From Acidobacteriota bacterium (lineage in GTDB: Bacteria; Acidobacteriota; Terriglobia; Terriglobales; Acidobacteriaceae), in the NCBI GenBank assembly GCA_021801945.1, contig JAKABE010000175.1, positions 1-7,039 of the forward strand: a stretch of 7,039 nucleotides of DNA, read 5' to 3'. The translations under genes were made by a program, and so were the position numbers. Below, one piece after another: positions 6,116 through 7,039 of this stretch (its first letter is position 1; each line of letters starts with the position of its first letter). The notes under the pieces are model-generated. The model saw only the letters and a list, made by a program, of their open reading frames with translations, was not told the origin of the DNA and did no database searches.

Positions 6116-7039
6116 ATGGTCACCATCGGGCTCTACTCGGAAGATCGAACACTACACGCTCTTCTCTCCTCCGCCCTGGGCAAGGAATTCAGGGTTTTGT
6201 TCGGGGGAAGTGACGACGGAATGGGCGACCTGATCGCGGCAGGGGAATGCGATGTCATGATCCTGGACCTTTACTCGCATCGCGATTCGCAGCAGGAGCG
6301 GATTGTGAGTGCGCAGCGCCTGATCGCGTCCAGTCTGCCGGCGATCGTCATGGCCGATGACAGCCTGCGCTCGACGGCGTTCGAGCTGGTGCGTTGCGGC
6401 GCGTTTGGGTACTGCCGGCGGCCGCCCTCGATCCGCGATCTGAAGGCGCTGCTGACGCGGGCCTGCGAAACCACTTCGCTCAAGCGGCAGTTAACGACCG
6501 CCCAGGCCAAACTGGAAGATCCCGGGACCTGCGACCGCATCATCGGCTCCAGCCCGCAAATGCAGCGTGTGTACCAACTGGTGCGCAGCGTTACCAACCT
6601 GAACGCGGCGGTGCTGGTGACCGGCGAAAGCGGCACCGGCAAGGAGCTGATTGCCCGCGCTATTCACAACCTGGGCGCGCGGGCCAGCAAGCCGTTCGTT
6701 GCCGTCTCCTGCGGCGCCATTCCTGAAACGCTCATCGAAGCCGAGTTGTTCGGCCACGAGAAAGGCGCCTTCACCGGAACCGTGGGGGCCCGCGAAGGCT
6801 ACTTCGAGCAGGCGGGCGACGGCACGCTCTTCCTGGACGAAATCGGCGACCTGAGCCTGTTCACGCAGGTCAAGCTGCTGCGCGTGCTGCAGCAGATGGA
6901 GTTCAGCCGCCTAGGCTCGAACAAACTTATCCCGCTGCGGGCGCGGCTGATCTTCGCCACCCACCAGGATCTGGCCAAGTTGGTGGCCGAAGGCAAATTC
7001 CGCCAGGACCTTTACTATCGCATCAACGTGATGCGCATC
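6116..7039 (+). CDS. Sigma-54-dependent activator (NtrC family) with degenerate receiver domain, 3' end outside the window
   Basis: First 308 codons of an enhancer-binding protein; the frame is open at the window end, so the rest of the AAA+ domain and the DNA-binding domain are not seen. A receiver-like domain covers about residues 2-112 with an Asp at the phospho-acceptor place (D51 in VMILDLYS). However, the conserved Ser/Thr is Ala (A80 in VMADD) and the switch Lys is Arg (YCRRPP, 99-104), so phosphorylation control is doubtful. A helical linker follows (113-138). The AAA+ domain has Walker A GESGTGKE (170-177), the sigma-54 contact loop as GAFTGT (217-222) instead of GAFTGA, Walker B GTLFLDEIGD (236-245), sensor I ATHQDL (281-286) and FRQDLYYRIN (295-304) with the R-finger region. 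The start at 6116 places the receiver at the N terminus but has only a distant GAGAGG; an in-frame ATG at 6032 (AGGG 6 bases upstream) would add 28 residues. It probably controls the divergent tad operon. Confidence 0.95.
   Translation, partial: MVTIGLYSEDRTLHALLSSALGKEFRVLFGGSDDGMGDLIAAGECDVMILDLYSHRDSQQERIVSAQRLIASSLPAIVMADDSLRSTAFELVRCGAFGYCRRPPSIRDLKALLTRACETTSLKRQLTTAQAKLEDPGTCDRIIGSSPQMQRVYQLVRSVTNLNAAVLVTGESGTGKELIARAIHNLGARASKPFVAVSCGAIPETLIEAELFGHEKGAFTGTVGAREGYFEQAGDGTLFLDEIGDLSLFTQVKLLRVLQQMEFSRLGSNKLIPLRARLIFATHQDLAKLVAEGKFRQDLYYRINVMRI

Overview
The window looks like a chromosomal segment of a moderately GC-rich Gram-negative bacterium. The style of the Tad proteins, together with a dedicated sigma-54 activator, suggests Acidobacteriota (Terriglobia-like); this is an impression from protein composition and gene style, not a database result. 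There is no sign of a mobile element, CRISPR array, tRNA or rRNA.

Layout. Positions 1-5310 hold a compact minus-strand operon for a Tad/Flp-type pilus (type IVc) machine. In transcription order it reads tadV/cpaA (GTG start at 5310), tadZ/cpaE (4759), tadA/cpaF (GTG start at 3453), tadB (2021), tadC (1040), and a 31-codon small membrane-protein gene (108-13) that is not a standard tad gene. Gaps are 17, 22, 136, 9 and 20 bases, so the genes are probably co-transcribed. The 136-base tadA-tadB gap is the exception and contains two overlapping inverted repeats that cannot both form fully. The pilin (flp), CpaB/RcpC and the secretin CpaC/RcpA are not between tadV and tadZ, where they often lie, and are not elsewhere in the window.

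Positions 5311-6115 are an 805-base divergent region without a convincing gene. It carries a good sigma-54-type promoter candidate facing tadV (TTGG...TTGCT, GG-N10-GC spacing, 5355-5371), a palindrome about 90 bases upstream of the predicted transcription start, and several stem-loops, the best being a long imperfect hairpin at 5884-5926.

From 6116 to the window end, on the plus strand, runs the first 308 codons of a sigma-54-dependent transcription activator (NtrC family). It has a degenerate receiver domain and a GAFTGT instead of GAFTGA loop. The simplest reading is a self-contained module: a divergently encoded enhancer-binding protein drives RpoN-dependent expression of the pilus operon. 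TadV would process the prepilin, TadZ would place the machine at a cell site, TadA would power it and TadB/TadC would form its inner-membrane platform. The regulatory link is inference from position and motifs.
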